This document shows, in pieces, positions 32,166 through 41,410 of a stretch of 64,000 bases of DNA. Both the position numbers and the translations under genes were made by a program. Within the stretch, counting starts at the first letter, position 1. Each line of letters starts with the position of its first letter. Origin of the DNA: Gammaproteobacteria bacterium. GTDB lineage: Bacteria; Pseudomonadota; Gammaproteobacteria; GCA-2400775. The notes beneath the pieces are model-generated. The model saw only the letters and a list, made by a program, of their open reading frames with translations. It had not been told where the DNA came from and searched no databases. Where the stretch lies: positions 100,119 to 164,118 of the forward strand of contig WGFU01000037.1 of assembly GCA_015492075.1 (NCBI GenBank), given 5' to 3'.

Positions 32166-33218
32166 CTATATCGTTTTTTGCCAGCCTATGTGAAACACAC
32201 TATCCACCTCCAATTGCGGACCCTCCAGATTTTGCTGAATCGGGCGCGAATACTCGACAGCGAGTCGATGCCCTTTAAAATAACCGCTACGCACCAGGTA
32301 ATTGATAGCAATCCCCAAATCGGTGCGGCGCCCCGCACGTAGATCTGCTCTCGCCGTCGGCACAACACCAATGCCATTCATTGGATTGGTCACTAATAAA
32401 TCTGGGTCAGCGCCATCAATATTGGCCCATTTTGACCAAGCCAAACGGGCACTGACGCTGAAGCTGGAATTGATGCGTTGCGCCAGCCAAGCCGTCGCCT
32501 GATATTGATCACCCAGCGTATAGTCCCGGCTGTTCTCGCCCAGGCGCAGGGTGGCCATGCCCTGCGCACCCCATGACCAGACGCCTGAGGACTGGCCCAA
32601 ATAAGTGATCCCCGGCATGATGTCATAAGTACCCGAACCCAAACGCATGGGGTAGGGCAGCAAACTGTTCGCGCCCATCGGGGTCGCGTCCCTGGTATCG
32701 ATATCCCCGGTCGGTACACTGAGGCCAAAATTGGCGTGCCAGCGCTGGCCGTCACGATCAAAAAACTTGTACATGCCACCGACGCGAATATCACCAATGC
32801 CTTCTGATTCGGTGGTAAAACTAACGCCCGTACGGGTCACATGATCCATGCTTAGCTTGATGTAAGGCAGCATGCCCATTAAGGTCAATTTGTCATTAAC
32901 CGCATACATGGCGCCAAACATATGCATTTCCATGGTCATACTCAGTGGCGTCACAAGAAAACCATCTGTGCCCGCAGACGAGCCATCAGGGCCGTTCAAT
33001 ACCTGCTCGGCGCTGAGGCGATTACTACCATCGCGGTTGCCTTCCATATCCATGTTCATGTAGCGGTATGACAGCATGAGTTCGCCGGTTTTATGGGTAT
33101 GATCCCCCATCACGCCGATCGGTGCATGGCTGTCCGGCGCGGCCAGATCCCAATCATGCGCCTGCGCCAGCGATGATAGGCTGAGCAAGGAAATAAGCAG
33201 CAGTTTTGCTCTTAGCAT
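32166..33218 (-). CDS. Outer-membrane beta-barrel protein (phenol-degradation MetA-like), Met/His-rich N-terminus
   Basis: The 350-residue protein has a clear signal peptide ('LLLISLLSLSSLAQA'). The mature N-terminus is rich in His and Met ('HDWDLAAPDSHAPIGVMGDHTHKTGE', 'YRYMNMDMEGN', 'MTMEMHMFGAMY'). The rest has alternating amphipathic strands ending in an aromatic-containing strand, as in barrel proteins grouped with the MetA pathway of phenol degradation or annotated as transporters. The Met/His clusters suggest copper contact, but this is inference. It appears monocistronic. Confidence 0.65.
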   Translation of the reverse strand: MLRAKLLLISLLSLSSLAQAHDWDLAAPDSHAPIGVMGDHTHKTGELMLSYRYMNMDMEGNRDGSNRLSAEQVLNGPDGSSAGTDGFLVTPLSMTMEMHMFGAMYAVNDKLTLMGMLPYIKLSMDHVTRTGVSFTTESEGIGDIRVGGMYKFFDRDGQRWHANFGLSVPTGDIDTRDATPMGANSLLPYPMRLGSGTYDIMPGITYLGQSSGVWSWGAQGMATLRLGENSRDYTLGDQYQATAWLAQRINSSFSVSARLAWSKWANIDGADPDLLVTNPMNGIGVVPTARADLRAGRRTDLGIAINYLVRSGYFKGHRLAVEYSRPIQQNLEGPQLEVDSVFHIGWQKTI

Positions 33219-33354
33219 TGAAGTCCCCTAAGGTCTGTTTAACGTTGGCGCATTTTAGGAGCGAGCATGCAAGACAAGTGAAAACTGCGACAATTTGCCG
33301 CAGCGCGTCAACCATCGTTTGGTAGCGGCCGCGACCGGTCTGGCCGCCCGAGTA

Positions 33355-34164
33355 TTACAGGCCTTCGACGCTGATCAGGCGATTCGTACCATCAAGCGGC
33401 AACGCACTGAGCTTGCCACCCCAGACACAACCCGTATCCAGGGCAACCACGCCGTTGCCTATATAACCGCCAATGGTCGACCAATGACCAAAGACGATGG
33501 ACAGATCGCGGCTGGCTCGATCGGCCAGCGCAAACCAGGGCTGGAGTCCTGGCGCCTGGCTGCCAAAGGTGCCCTTTTCCTCCAGCGCCAATGCGCCGTC
33601 TTTGTCACAATAACGCAGGCGCGTAAAACAATTGATAATGAAACGGCGGCGCGCTGTCGCCGTCATGGCGCTATCCCAGCGATTAGGCTCATTGCCGTAC
33701 ATGGTGCCCAGGAAACGGCCATAATCGTCGGCCTGCAAACAGGCCTCGACCTCGCGCGCGCAGCGTTGCGCCAGCGCTAGATCCCACTGCGGTGGCAACC
33801 CGGCGTGGAGCATGGTGACACCAAGCGCTGCATCATGATGCAGCAGGGGCCGGCAGCGCAGCCAGTCAATCAACTCATCACGATCATGCGCCTCAAGCAC
33901 ATCATGAAAGGTATCTTTTTTGTGATAACGTAAATGACCATTGGCAACCGCCAGCAGATGCAGGTCATGATTGCCCAGGACACAAATCGCCTGCTCACCC
34001 AGGCCTTTGATAAAACGTAGTACGGCCAAAGAGTCAGGCCCGCGATTGACCAGGTCTCCCGCAAACCAAAGCATGTCCTGTCCAGGGCTAAATGCAATTC
34101 GCTCAAGCAGGCGCTGCAAAGGCTCGTAGCAGCCCTGTATGTCACCGATCGCATATGTTGTCAT
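33355..34164 (-). CDS. apaH: Symmetrical diadenosine tetraphosphatase ApaH
   Basis: The 269-residue metallophosphoesterase splits Ap4A into two ADP. It shows 'YAIGDIQGCYEPLQRLL', 'FAGDLVNRGPDSLAVL' and 'VLGNHDLHLLAVANGH' (the GDxx, GDxxxRG and GNHD motifs), then 'LHAGLPPQWDLALAQ' and 'VFGHWSTIGG'. It also acts on capped RNA 5' ends in E. coli. It is a single gene, divergent from the lipoprotein gene with a gap of about 20 bases. Confidence 0.97.
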   Translation of the reverse strand: MTTYAIGDIQGCYEPLQRLLERIAFSPGQDMLWFAGDLVNRGPDSLAVLRFIKGLGEQAICVLGNHDLHLLAVANGHLRYHKKDTFHDVLEAHDRDELIDWLRCRPLLHHDAALGVTMLHAGLPPQWDLALAQRCAREVEACLQADDYGRFLGTMYGNEPNRWDSAMTATARRRFIINCFTRLRYCDKDGALALEEKGTFGSQAPGLQPWFALADRASRDLSIVFGHWSTIGGYIGNGVVALDTGCVWGGKLSALPLDGTNRLISVEGL

Positions 34165-34185
34165 AGAATATTTTATTGCATCCTG

Positions 34186-34866
34186 ATGCTTGCACCTGAC
34201 TCAGGCAACGGTGATAATAGCTTGCTTATACAGCTGATAAAAAGTGTTAATCCTGTGAAAATATTTTTGCTAGCTCGTCCCCGTTCTGCTTGCCTGGTAT
34301 TATTGTTTAGCACCCTGCTGGCGCTGACCGGCTGTTCTACGATCAATAAATTAAACCCGTTCTCTAAAGATGGCGATGAAGCAGCAGCGCCGGTTGCCAG
34401 TGGCGAATTTACCGGGCGTGGCCCGGTGGCACTGGAAACCAACCCGCCTGGCGCTAGCGTTATTACCTTGGGGCGCATTCTGGGCAAAACCCCGTTGCGA
34501 GTAGAAGAAAGAGATATTTTCCCCCTGATTTATGCCAACGAGCTAAAACCCATTTACGGTAAGGTACGTTTTAAGCTCAAAGGGTGTAAAACTGTCACGC
34601 GCCAGATCACACCGGAAGATATCGCCGCTGGCGTTAAGGTTGATCTGGAATGCGGTGCAGCGGCTACACGCAAACAGGCTGCTTCTGACAACAATCGCAC
34701 TAGCAGCGATAGCTTTGATACCTCCATTAATGCGCCACTATATAGCGGCGACAATAACATTAAGGTACGCTTGCTACGCGTCAAGAACTTACTTGAAGAA
34801 GGCTTGATCACGCAGGATGAAGCCGATGCTATTCGCAAACGTATTTTGCAAGACCCCAGCCTTTAA
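34186..34866 (+). CDS. Lipoprotein with PEGA-like and SHOCT-like regions
   Basis: A signal peptide with lipobox 'LLALTGCS' is followed by an acidic linker, then a beta-rich part with 'ALETNPPGASVITLGRILGKTPLRV', which resembles PEGA domains ('P.GA.V...G...G.TP'). The C-terminal 'VRLLRVKNLLEEGLITQDEADAIRKRIL' is a SHOCT-like short helical hairpin. The track start at 34186 gives a long leader; a GTG at 34255 (VKIFLLARP) would give a normal signal peptide and may be the real start. The function is unknown. Its stop overlaps the convergent dtd stop. Confidence 0.75.
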   Translation: MLAPDSGNGDNSLLIQLIKSVNPVKIFLLARPRSACLVLLFSTLLALTGCSTINKLNPFSKDGDEAAAPVASGEFTGRGPVALETNPPGASVITLGRILGKTPLRVEERDIFPLIYANELKPIYGKVRFKLKGCKTVTRQITPEDIAAGVKVDLECGAAATRKQAASDNNRTSSDSFDTSINAPLYSGDNNIKVRLLRVKNLLEEGLITQDEADAIRKRILQDPSL

Positions 34867-35303
34867 GTCGTACGCAAATAAAAGGTAGCAGGCCCATCGT
34901 TAACCAGATGGACCTGCATATCTGCGCCAAAAACACCACTTTCAACACACTCATGCTTACGCTGCGCATAAGCGAGCGCATGTTGAAGCAATTCTCTGCC
35001 TAGCTCAGGGCTCGCAGCCTGAGTAAAACTAGGACGCAAACCCTTGTTGGTATCCGCAGCCAAGGTAAATTGCGGCACCAGCAATAAACCACCATCGGTC
35101 TCTATTAGGCTGCAATTCATGCGCCCGTTATTATCGGAAAATAAGCGGTATGCCAAAACACGATCAATCATCCACTCAACACGAGCTTGTGTGTCATCAC
35201 GCTCTACAGCGGCGAATACGAGCAGCCCACTCTCGATCTGCGCCACACGCTTATTGTCTATTTCAACGGCTGCCGACCTAACGCGCTGTAATAAAGTGAT
35301 CAT
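34863..35303 (-). CDS. dtd: D-aminoacyl-tRNA deacylase Dtd
   Basis: The 146-residue dimeric enzyme removes D-amino acids (and glycine mischarged on tRNA-Ala) from tRNA. It has 'MITLLQRVRSAAVEI', the catalytic 'LLVPQFTLAADTNKGLRPSFTQAASP' and the Gly-cisPro motif in 'VNDGPATFYL'. It borders the 1.3-kb gene-poor gap. Confidence 0.97.
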   Translation of the reverse strand: MITLLQRVRSAAVEIDNKRVAQIESGLLVFAAVERDDTQARVEWMIDRVLAYRLFSDNNGRMNCSLIETDGGLLLVPQFTLAADTNKGLRPSFTQAASPELGRELLQHALAYAQRKHECVESGVFGADMQVHLVNDGPATFYLRTT

Positions 35304-35832
35304 CTATAGCCACCCCTCCTAAATAGGCCAACAAAGACATCTGACCCGCGCACCAGAGCACTGGCGATGTCTTTCTCGATGCTAGCCGGCCTGATTACTG
35401 CCCGCCAAGACATAACATCATAACGGCGAAACAGCTCAATCACAGCAAAATACCCTGCAAAACATGCCCAAAATATACGGGAAAATCGTGACGCTTACAG
35501 CCATGGCACGGAATACGCGCCTGGTTACAACAAGATCGTTATTCCATAAAGAGCGCGCTATCGATTGCCTACGCTTATATGACGGCGAATCCGCTCAATA
35601 TCCTGTACCAGTAACCACATTGTGTTGTTTTTAATACAGACATATAGTGTCCAGCGGACACAGTCACGTTGATCAAATCAAGCAATGCGGGTCACCTTGC
35701 GAATAATATAAAGTGCTTCTCATGCACAGCCTCAAGGCTCACATGTGGTCAAACACCTACAAGAAATACTTCCTTAAGCGGACAGACTTTATAATCTGAT
35801 CCGCCGATACTACAATCACTGGATGTCATGCA

Positions 35833-35850
35833 GGGTTCAGGGATGAGCCC
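35833..35850 (+). promoter_or_regulatory. CsrA/RsmA-type GGA hairpin 1
   Basis: GGGTTCA-GGGA-TGAGCCC forms a 7-bp stem with one G-U pair. The inner UCAGGGAUGA fits the RsmA/CsrA target consensus (A/U)CANGGANG(U/A). Confidence 0.5.
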
Positions 35851-35977
35851 AATCTCCATATCACGCATCATCAAGCCCACCTTCAACTTTTCGCAGAATC
35901 AGCTGTTATGAAATCACGTACCAACAATGGCTGGCCAGATTGCTCCTCTGGCAAACCTTGCCCAACTAGTGTTGAAA

Positions 35978-36010
35978 TATTTTGTGTAGGTAATTTACCT
36001 ACACAAAATA
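35978..36010. repeat. 33-bp near-perfect palindrome
   Basis: The arm TATTTTGTGTAGGTAA (35978-35993) is followed by one T and its exact reverse complement (35995-36010), so all 16 pairs match. No T-run follows on either strand, so it is not a standard terminator. A protein operator, cruciform site or att-like scar are the options. No regulator gene is adjacent. Confidence 0.9.
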
Positions 36011-36075
36011 CTGATCTACGCCGACATCAGCTTCAATGGCTACTGTCGATACAATGAGTCAGGAGTATGGCACTC

Positions 36076-36091
36076 GGTTCATGGACGAACC
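36076..36091 (+). promoter_or_regulatory. CsrA/RsmA-type GGA hairpin 2
   Basis: GGTTC-ATGGAC-GAACC has a 5-bp perfect stem and a hexaloop ANGGAN, the exact loop type bound by RsmE/CsrA. Confidence 0.55.
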
Positions 36092-36250
36092 TTACTATCG
36101 GATCAGCCAAATCTGGTTTGAACAGGAAAAAATCCGCTCAGGAGAGCTATTTTATGGATTTTCTTACAAACGTGTCGGCAATATCCTACATAAAATTGAT
36201 TGGAAATCTGCGATAGTAGTCTTCGCTGATCGGAATCGGCCCAGGACGGT

Positions 36251-36266
36251 GGTTCACGGATGAACC
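36251..36266 (+). promoter_or_regulatory. CsrA/RsmA-type GGA hairpin 3
   Basis: GGTTCA-CGGA-TGAACC has a perfect 6-bp stem. The core UUCACGGAUGAA is the same as in the well-studied RsmE-binding hairpin of the Pseudomonas hcnA leader. Confidence 0.6.
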
Positions 36267-36411
36267 CTTCACTCTTTCCACCCCTCGCTGTCTTTTATAA
36301 AATCCCAAGATATATCTTCGATGCGGTCACGTACGCAAACTGTCTACTTTGTCCTACAGCCAAATCAATCTGAATTTGGCATGATGGTGTTCCGACGGAG
36401 CGGAAGATTAT

Positions 36412-36429
36412 TCGTTCAAGGATGAACGA
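36412..36429 (+). promoter_or_regulatory. CsrA/RsmA-type GGA hairpin 4
   Basis: TCGTTCA-AGGA-TGAACGA has a perfect 7-bp stem and the CANGGANG core. It shares the CGTTCANGGATGAACG design with hairpin 3, but its outer stem differs. Confidence 0.55.
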
Positions 36430-36607
36430 CTTCTCTTCCCTCCCCCGGCCATAACTGACAAACATTCGCTTAGCAATGAACCAAGGGGATACAAAACGGC
36501 GCCGCATAGTGTAATAAAACACCCAAAATACGCTCCGCCCCCATCTAACCTGCACTTCTCTTTTTTGTCTTGTCATCCTCCACTTAGCGCATGGATGCAG
36601 CAGCGTC

Positions 36608-39600
36608 CTAGTCGGGTTCGTAGCCAAGGTTTGGCGCCAACCAGCGCTCCGCCGCTGCCATCGTCATGCCTTTGCGTTGCGCATAGTCTTCAACCTGGTC
36701 GCGGTTAATCACCCCCAAGCCAAAATAACGTGCATCGGGATGACTGATATACCAGCCGCTGACCGCTGCTGTCGGCACCATGGCAAAGCTTTCCGTAATC
36801 TCGATACCAGCATGCGTCAGAGGATCAATCAACTGCCATAGTAAGGTCTTTTCGGTATGGTCGGGGCAGGCAGGATAACCGGGGGCCGGCCGAATACCTT
36901 GATAGTGCTCCGCAATCAGTTGTTCATTGTCCAAGCGCTCATCACTGGCATAGCCCCAGTACTCCTTACGCACACGCTCATGCAGGTATTCCGCATAGGC
37001 TTCTGCCAAGCGGTCAGCCAGTGCCTTAAGCAAAATATCGGAATAATCATCGTGTGCGGCGGCAAAACGTTGTAATTGTTGCTCGATACCCGTACCTGCG
37101 GTAACAGCAAAGCCTCCAATATAGTCGGCCACGCCCGTTTCCTTGGGTGCGATATAGTCCGCCAGACATTGATTCGGTCGCCCAGGTGGCTTTTGCAATT
37201 GCTGACGCAGCTGATGCAGGGTCAGCAACACCTCGGTGCGAGATTCATCGGTGTAAACTTCAATGTCATCGTCATTGACTGAATTGGCAGGGAATAAGCC
37301 AAATACTGCCCGTGCATGCAGCCATTTCTCATCAATAAGTTTATCAAGCATGGCCTGTGCATCAGCAAACAAAGCACGAGCCGTCTCTCCGACTAGCTCA
37401 TCATCAAGTAGCTTCGGGTAACTGCCCGCCAGCTCCCACGCCTTAAAGAAGGGTGTCCAATCGATATAATCGCGTAATAGCGACAGATCTTGGTCTTCAA
37501 TCACCGTCAAACCCTGTCGCTTCGGGATCGCCGGCTTGTAAGTCGACCAATCGATCTTTACCTTATTCGCACGCGCATCAGCCAGACTGAGCCAGTTCGT
37601 TTTTGCTTGCTTGCCCGTATGTCGCTCGCGTACCTGCCCGTATTCCTTATCTATTTGTTTTAAATATGGTGCACGCAAATCTTCGCTGACAAGGTTTTGG
37701 GCAACGCCCACGGCACGCGAAGCATCCTTGACGTAGATCGTTGCTCCCTCGTAGCCAGGGGCAATTTTAACCGCAGTATGCACGCGTGACGTGGTCGCGC
37801 CACCAATCAATAGGGGGACATTCAGACCAAGACGTTGCATCTCTTTAGCCACATGGCTCATCTCTTCTAGAGATGGTGTAATCAGGCCGGACAAGCCAAT
37901 AATATCGACTTGCTCTTTCACCGCAGTATCAAGAATTTTTGCGGCAGGGACCATCACCCCAAGATCAATAATCTCAAAGTTATTGCACTGCAATACGACA
38001 CTAACAATATTCTTGCCAATATCATGAACATCACCTTTAACGGTCGCCATTAAAATCTTGCCGTTACTGCTTACTTCAGTCTTGCCTGCTTCTATAAAGG
38101 GTAACAAATAAGCCACCGCCTGCTTCATGACGCGCGCGCTTTTCACCACCTGGGGCAAAAACATTTTGCCCTCACCAAAAAGGTCGCCAACGATATTCAT
38201 GCCATCCATCAGCGGCCCTTCAATTACTTCAATAGGGCGTTCAAAACCTTGTCTGGCTTCTTCGGTATCCTCGTCAATAAAGGTATTGATACCTTTTACC
38301 AGGGCATGCGCCAAACGTTCTCTGACCGCAAGCTTGCGCCATTCCATATCATTAGCATTGGCCTTTTTGGCACCATCACCGCGATAATCATCGGCGATTT
38401 CCAGCAAACGTTCAGTCGCGTCATCACGACGATTCAGAATGACGTCTTCTACGCGTTTGCGTAGCTCCTCTGGCAGATCATCGTAGACGGCGAGCTGGCC
38501 GGCGTTGACAATGCCCATATCCATGCCAGCTTTGATCGCATGATAGAGAAATACGGAGTGGATCGCTTCGCGCACCAAATTATTGCCGCGAAACGAAAAC
38601 GACACATTACTGACACCGCCGGATATTTTTGCATACGGCAAAGTGTTTTTTATTTCTCGTGTTGCCTCAATAAAATCAACCGCGTAGTTATTGTGTTCTT
38701 GAATACCAGTAGCAACTGCAAAAATATTGGGGTCAAAAATAATGTCTTCGGGCGGGAACCCTATTTCGTCGACTAATATTCGATAGGCACGGGTACAAAT
38801 TTCAACCTTTCGCGCCCTGGTATCCGCCTGCCCAACCTCATCAAAAGCCATGACAATGACTGCCGCACCGTAGCGCAATACCATCTGCGCTTGCTCTCTG
38901 AAACTCTCCTCACCTTCTTTCATGCTAATAGAGTTGACAACACATTTTCCTTGCAAACATTTCAGTCCGGCCTCGATAACACTCCATTTGGAAGAGTCGA
39001 TCATAATCGGCACGCGTGAAATGTCTGGCTCAGAGACAATCAGATTGAGAAACGTCTGCATGGCCTGCTCACCGTCAAGCAGGCCTTCGTCCATATTAAT
39101 ATCGATAATCTGCGCACCGTTCTCAACCTGCTGACGTGCGACATTAAGCGCCTCGTCGTAGTCGCCGTTGAGAATCAGTTTTTTAAAACGCGCAGAACCC
39201 GTCACATTGGTGCGTTCGCCGACGTTGACGAACAGGCTATCCGCGTCGATGTTCTGTGCCTCCAGACCACTGAGGCGTAGTGCATGCCTGTTATCAGAAG
39301 GCTTACGTGGCGAATACTGGCTGACGACTTCCGCTATCGCTTGAATATGCGCAGGTGTAGTACCACAGCAACCGCCAATGATGTTAAGAAAACCGCTGGC
39401 CGCCCATTCGCCGATTTCTTTGGCCATGGCTTGCGGGCTTTCATCATACTCACCAAATTCATTTGGCAAACCGGCGTTAGGATGCGCACTAACATAACAA
39501 TCAGCATAACCTGACAACGATTCAATATACTGACGCAATTCTTTTGCGCCCAGAGCGCAGTTAAAACCGATGCTGAGTGGTTTGATATGGCGCAAAGAAT

Positions 39601-40345
39601 TGTAAAACGCTTCGTCGGTTTGACCAGATAAGGTGCGGCCGCTGGCATCAGTGATGGTTCCCGATATCATGACCGGCAAAAACCGTTTGTACGCATCAAA
39701 ATATTGCTTGATCGCGAACACCGCAGCCTTGGCATTCAGAGTATCAAAGATGGTTTCCACCAAAATGACGTCGGCCCCGCCATCGACCAAGCCACTGATG
39801 GCTTCGAGATAGGCAGTGACCAGCTCATCAAAATTGACATTGCGAAAACCCGGGTTGTTGACATCGGGTGAAATAGACGCGGTACGATTAGTGGGGCCCA
39901 ACACGCCGGCGACAAAACGCGCCTGACCGGTTTTATCTGCCACCGCATCGGCCGCCTCGCGCGCGACCTTGGCACTGGCAAAGTTAAGCTCATAGGCCAC
40001 CGACTCCAGCTGATAATCGGCCTGTGCAATCGTCGTCGAGTTAAAGGTATTAGTTTCAATAATATCCGCGCCCGCCTCAAGGTAGGCAGTATGAATATCC
40101 CGTATAATCTTCGGCTGGGTGATAGATAACAGGTCGTTATTGCCTTTTAGGTCACAAGGATGACCGGCAAAACGCTGGCCGCGGTAGTCCGCTTCTTGCA
40201 AACTGTAGTCCTGAATCATCGTGCCCATGGCACCATCAAGAATGGCTATGCGATTAGCTAACAACTGCGCTAGCCCGCTTTTCTCTCCGGCTTGTTGCGG
40301 TGAAATACGGGACGGCGTTTCAGGCTGATTGGGTTGCAATGACAT
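36608..40345 (-). CDS. metH: Cobalamin-dependent methionine synthase MetH
   Basis: The full-length modular enzyme (about 1245 residues) transfers a methyl group from methyltetrahydrofolate to homocysteine. Modules in order: homocysteine-binding barrel ('[16 protein letters not shown]', zinc ligand '[16 protein letters not shown]'), pterin-binding barrel ('[20 protein letters not shown]'), cobalamin domain with the lower-ligand His in '[17 protein letters not shown]', and the SAM-dependent reactivation domain. The track begins at a GTG; the ATG at 40345 (MSLQPNQ) is preferred. Only about 125 bases separate it from the divergent acyltransferase, too little for a cobalamin riboswitch. Confidence 0.98.
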   Translation of the reverse strand: MSLQPNQPETPSRISPQQAGEKSGLAQLLANRIAILDGAMGTMIQDYSLQEADYRGQRFAGHPCDLKGNNDLLSITQPKIIRDIHTAYLEAGADIIETNTFNSTTIAQADYQLESVAYELNFASAKVAREAADAVADKTGQARFVAGVLGPTNRTASISPDVNNPGFRNVNFDELVTAYLEAISGLVDGGADVILVETIFDTLNAKAAVFAIKQYFDAYKRFLPVMISGTITDASGRTLSGQTDEAFYNSLRHIKPLSIGFNCALGAKELRQYIESLSGYADCYVSAHPNAGLPNEFGEYDESPQAMAKEIGEWAASGFLNIIGGCCGTTPAHIQAIAEVVSQYSPRKPSDNRHALRLSGLEAQNIDADSLFVNVGERTNVTGSARFKKLILNGDYDEALNVARQQVENGAQIIDINMDEGLLDGEQAMQTFLNLIVSEPDISRVPIMIDSSKWSVIEAGLKCLQGKCVVNSISMKEGEESFREQAQMVLRYGAAVIVMAFDEVGQADTRARKVEICTRAYRILVDEIGFPPEDIIFDPNIFAVATGIQEHNNYAVDFIEATREIKNTLPYAKISGGVSNVSFSFRGNNLVREAIHSVFLYHAIKAGMDMGIVNAGQLAVYDDLPEELRKRVEDVILNRRDDATERLLEIADDYRGDGAKKANANDMEWRKLAVRERLAHALVKGINTFIDEDTEEARQGFERPIEVIEGPLMDGMNIVGDLFGEGKMFLPQVVKSARVMKQAVAYLLPFIEAGKTEVSSNGKILMATVKGDVHDIGKNIVSVVLQCNNFEIIDLGVMVPAAKILDTAVKEQVDIIGLSGLITPSLEEMSHVAKEMQRLGLNVPLLIGGATTSRVHTAVKIAPGYEGATIYVKDASRAVGVAQNLVSEDLRAPYLKQIDKEYGQVRERHTGKQAKTNWLSLADARANKVKIDWSTYKPAIPKRQGLTVIEDQDLSLLRDYIDWTPFFKAWELAGSYPKLLDDELVGETARALFADAQAMLDKLIDEKWLHARAVFGLFPANSVNDDDIEVYTDESRTEVLLTLHQLRQQLQKPPGRPNQCLADYIAPKETGVADYIGGFAVTAGTGIEQQLQRFAAAHDDYSDILLKALADRLAEAYAEYLHERVRKEYWGYASDERLDNEQLIAEHYQGIRPAPGYPACPDHTEKTLLWQLIDPLTHAGIEITESFAMVPTAAVSGWYISHPDARYFGLGVINRDQVEDYAQRKGMTMAAAERWLAPNLGYEPD

Positions 40346-40497
40346 CTTTTGACTCGTTGGGACTCGCAGCACTAAAGTACAGAAAAAATATAATATGGGG
40401 ATATTCAGTTTAATATCGCCAGCGAAACAGCTTATTTTAGCATTAACTTAGCCAAGCTACTGAATGGATTAAAAACTCTCTTGTCAAAAATATCCTA

Positions 40498-41385
40498 ATG
40501 CGCAGCCTTCTCATTAAGACATGTGTTCGCCTTATCGCGCTGATGCCGCTGCGTGCAGCCCACAGTGCAGGTAAATTCGTCGGTCTTTGTTTCTATTGGT
40601 TACCCACCCAGCTGCGTCATAACACACTAGTCAATATTGATTTGTGTTGGCCCACGCTCGAACCTGCGGAAAAAACAAAGCTGACAAAGCAAAGCCTGAT
40701 TCATACCGGCATGTCGATAATGGAAGTCGGCGCAATGTTATGCTGGTCAAAACAACGCCTATTATCGCTCATCCACTCGATAGAAGGGGAGGAGCAGCTA
40801 CAACAAGCCATCAAACAGGAACGTGGAGCGATATTGCTCACCCCTCATCTTGGTTGCTGGGAGATAGCGGGACTTTATATCGGCAGTCGTTATCCAGCGA
40901 CTTTTTTGTATAAACCACCGAAAGTAAAAGCACTCGCCGGTTGGCTCACCGCAGCCCGACAGCGTACCGGCGCCACATTGGTTGCCACCGACGAACTCGG
41001 TGCGCGTCAGCTCTATAAATCGTTAAAGCATCAACACGAAATTATCGGGCTATTGCCTGATCAAGAACCGCCTGCTGGCAATGGTATCTTCGCACCCTTT
41101 TTTGGCATCGAAGCCAACACCATGACCTTGGCCGCCAGACTGGCAAAAAAAACCGGGGCACCTATTATTTTTGGTTTTGCCGAGCGCTTGGCCCATAGCC
41201 GAGGGTATAAACTATTTGCCATTGCCGCCGATGAGGATATCTACAGTGACGATATCAACATTGCCGTCACATCAATGAATCGCACTATTGAGCAATGCAT
41301 TCGCAGAATTCCTCAACAATATCAATGGAGCTATAAGCGCTTTCGGCAACGACCCAATGGTGGCACTAATCCTTATGATTTCTGA
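40498..41385 (+). CDS. Lipid A lauroyl/myristoyl acyltransferase family (LpxL/HtrB-like)
   Basis: The 295-residue protein has an N-terminal membrane segment and the catalytic HX4E motif 'TPHLGCWEIAGL' near residue 120, followed by 'FLYKPPKVKAL' and 'GLLPDQEPPAGNGIFAPFFG', all typical of the LpxL/LpxM family that adds secondary acyl chains to Kdo-lipid A. Acyl chain preference cannot be told. It is divergent from metH and convergent with trkH. Confidence 0.92.
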   Translation: MRSLLIKTCVRLIALMPLRAAHSAGKFVGLCFYWLPTQLRHNTLVNIDLCWPTLEPAEKTKLTKQSLIHTGMSIMEVGAMLCWSKQRLLSLIHSIEGEEQLQQAIKQERGAILLTPHLGCWEIAGLYIGSRYPATFLYKPPKVKALAGWLTAARQRTGATLVATDELGARQLYKSLKHQHEIIGLLPDQEPPAGNGIFAPFFGIEANTMTLAARLAKKTGAPIIFGFAERLAHSRGYKLFAIAADEDIYSDDINIAVTSMNRTIEQCIRRIPQQYQWSYKRFRQRPNGGTNPYDF

Positions 41386-41410
41386 TAAATTGGCACAAAT
41401 AAACAGCGCA

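Larger units (their letters stand above)
36050..36270 (+). ncRNA. Candidate CsrA/RsmA-binding small RNA (GGA-dense segment)
   Basis: The plus strand holds ten GGA triplets in about 215 bases, roughly three times what I would expect by chance. Several lie in AGGA, ACAGGA or CANGGANG contexts, and the segment is bracketed by hairpins 2 and 3. Csr-type sRNAs (CsrB, RsmY, RsmZ) bind and sequester CsrA through many such motifs. Boundaries, promoter and terminator were not found, and the spacing of the good hairpins is looser than in known CsrB-type RNAs. This is a hypothesis from sequence only. Confidence 0.3.
35304..36607. other. 1.3-kb gene-poor region with CsrA-type hairpins and a large palindrome
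   Basis: No ORF here looks like a real protein; the two in the track (36036-36263 + and 36295-36627 -) have odd composition and no recognisable domain. The region contains four NGGA-loop hairpins, a 33-base palindrome at 35978-36010, and smaller inverted repeats: GTGTCC-agc-GGACAC at 35647-35661, and GCGGACAGA...TCTGaTCCGC at 35778-35804. A further core CATGGATG occurs at 36590-36597, next to the metH stop. The neighbouring genes are tightly packed, so a gap of this size between dtd and metH is exceptional here. Confidence 0.8.

Noticed and set aside
33295-33780. 161-aa plus-strand ORF
   Set aside because: It lies almost entirely opposite apaH, has no recognisable motif and is a shadow of that gene.
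36036-36263. 75-aa plus-strand ORF in the gene-poor gap
   Set aside because: No domain or family resemblance is visible. It overlaps the GGA-rich segment and hairpins 2 and 3, which explain the sequence better, though a real small gene cannot be fully excluded.
36295-36627. 110-aa minus-strand ORF
   Set aside because: It overlaps the end of metH and has a biased Arg/Trp/Phe composition with no recognisable features.
40346-40497. Cobalamin or SAH riboswitch ahead of metH
   Set aside because: Only about 150 bases separate metH from the divergent acyltransferase and I could not see a B12-box or SAH riboswitch core.
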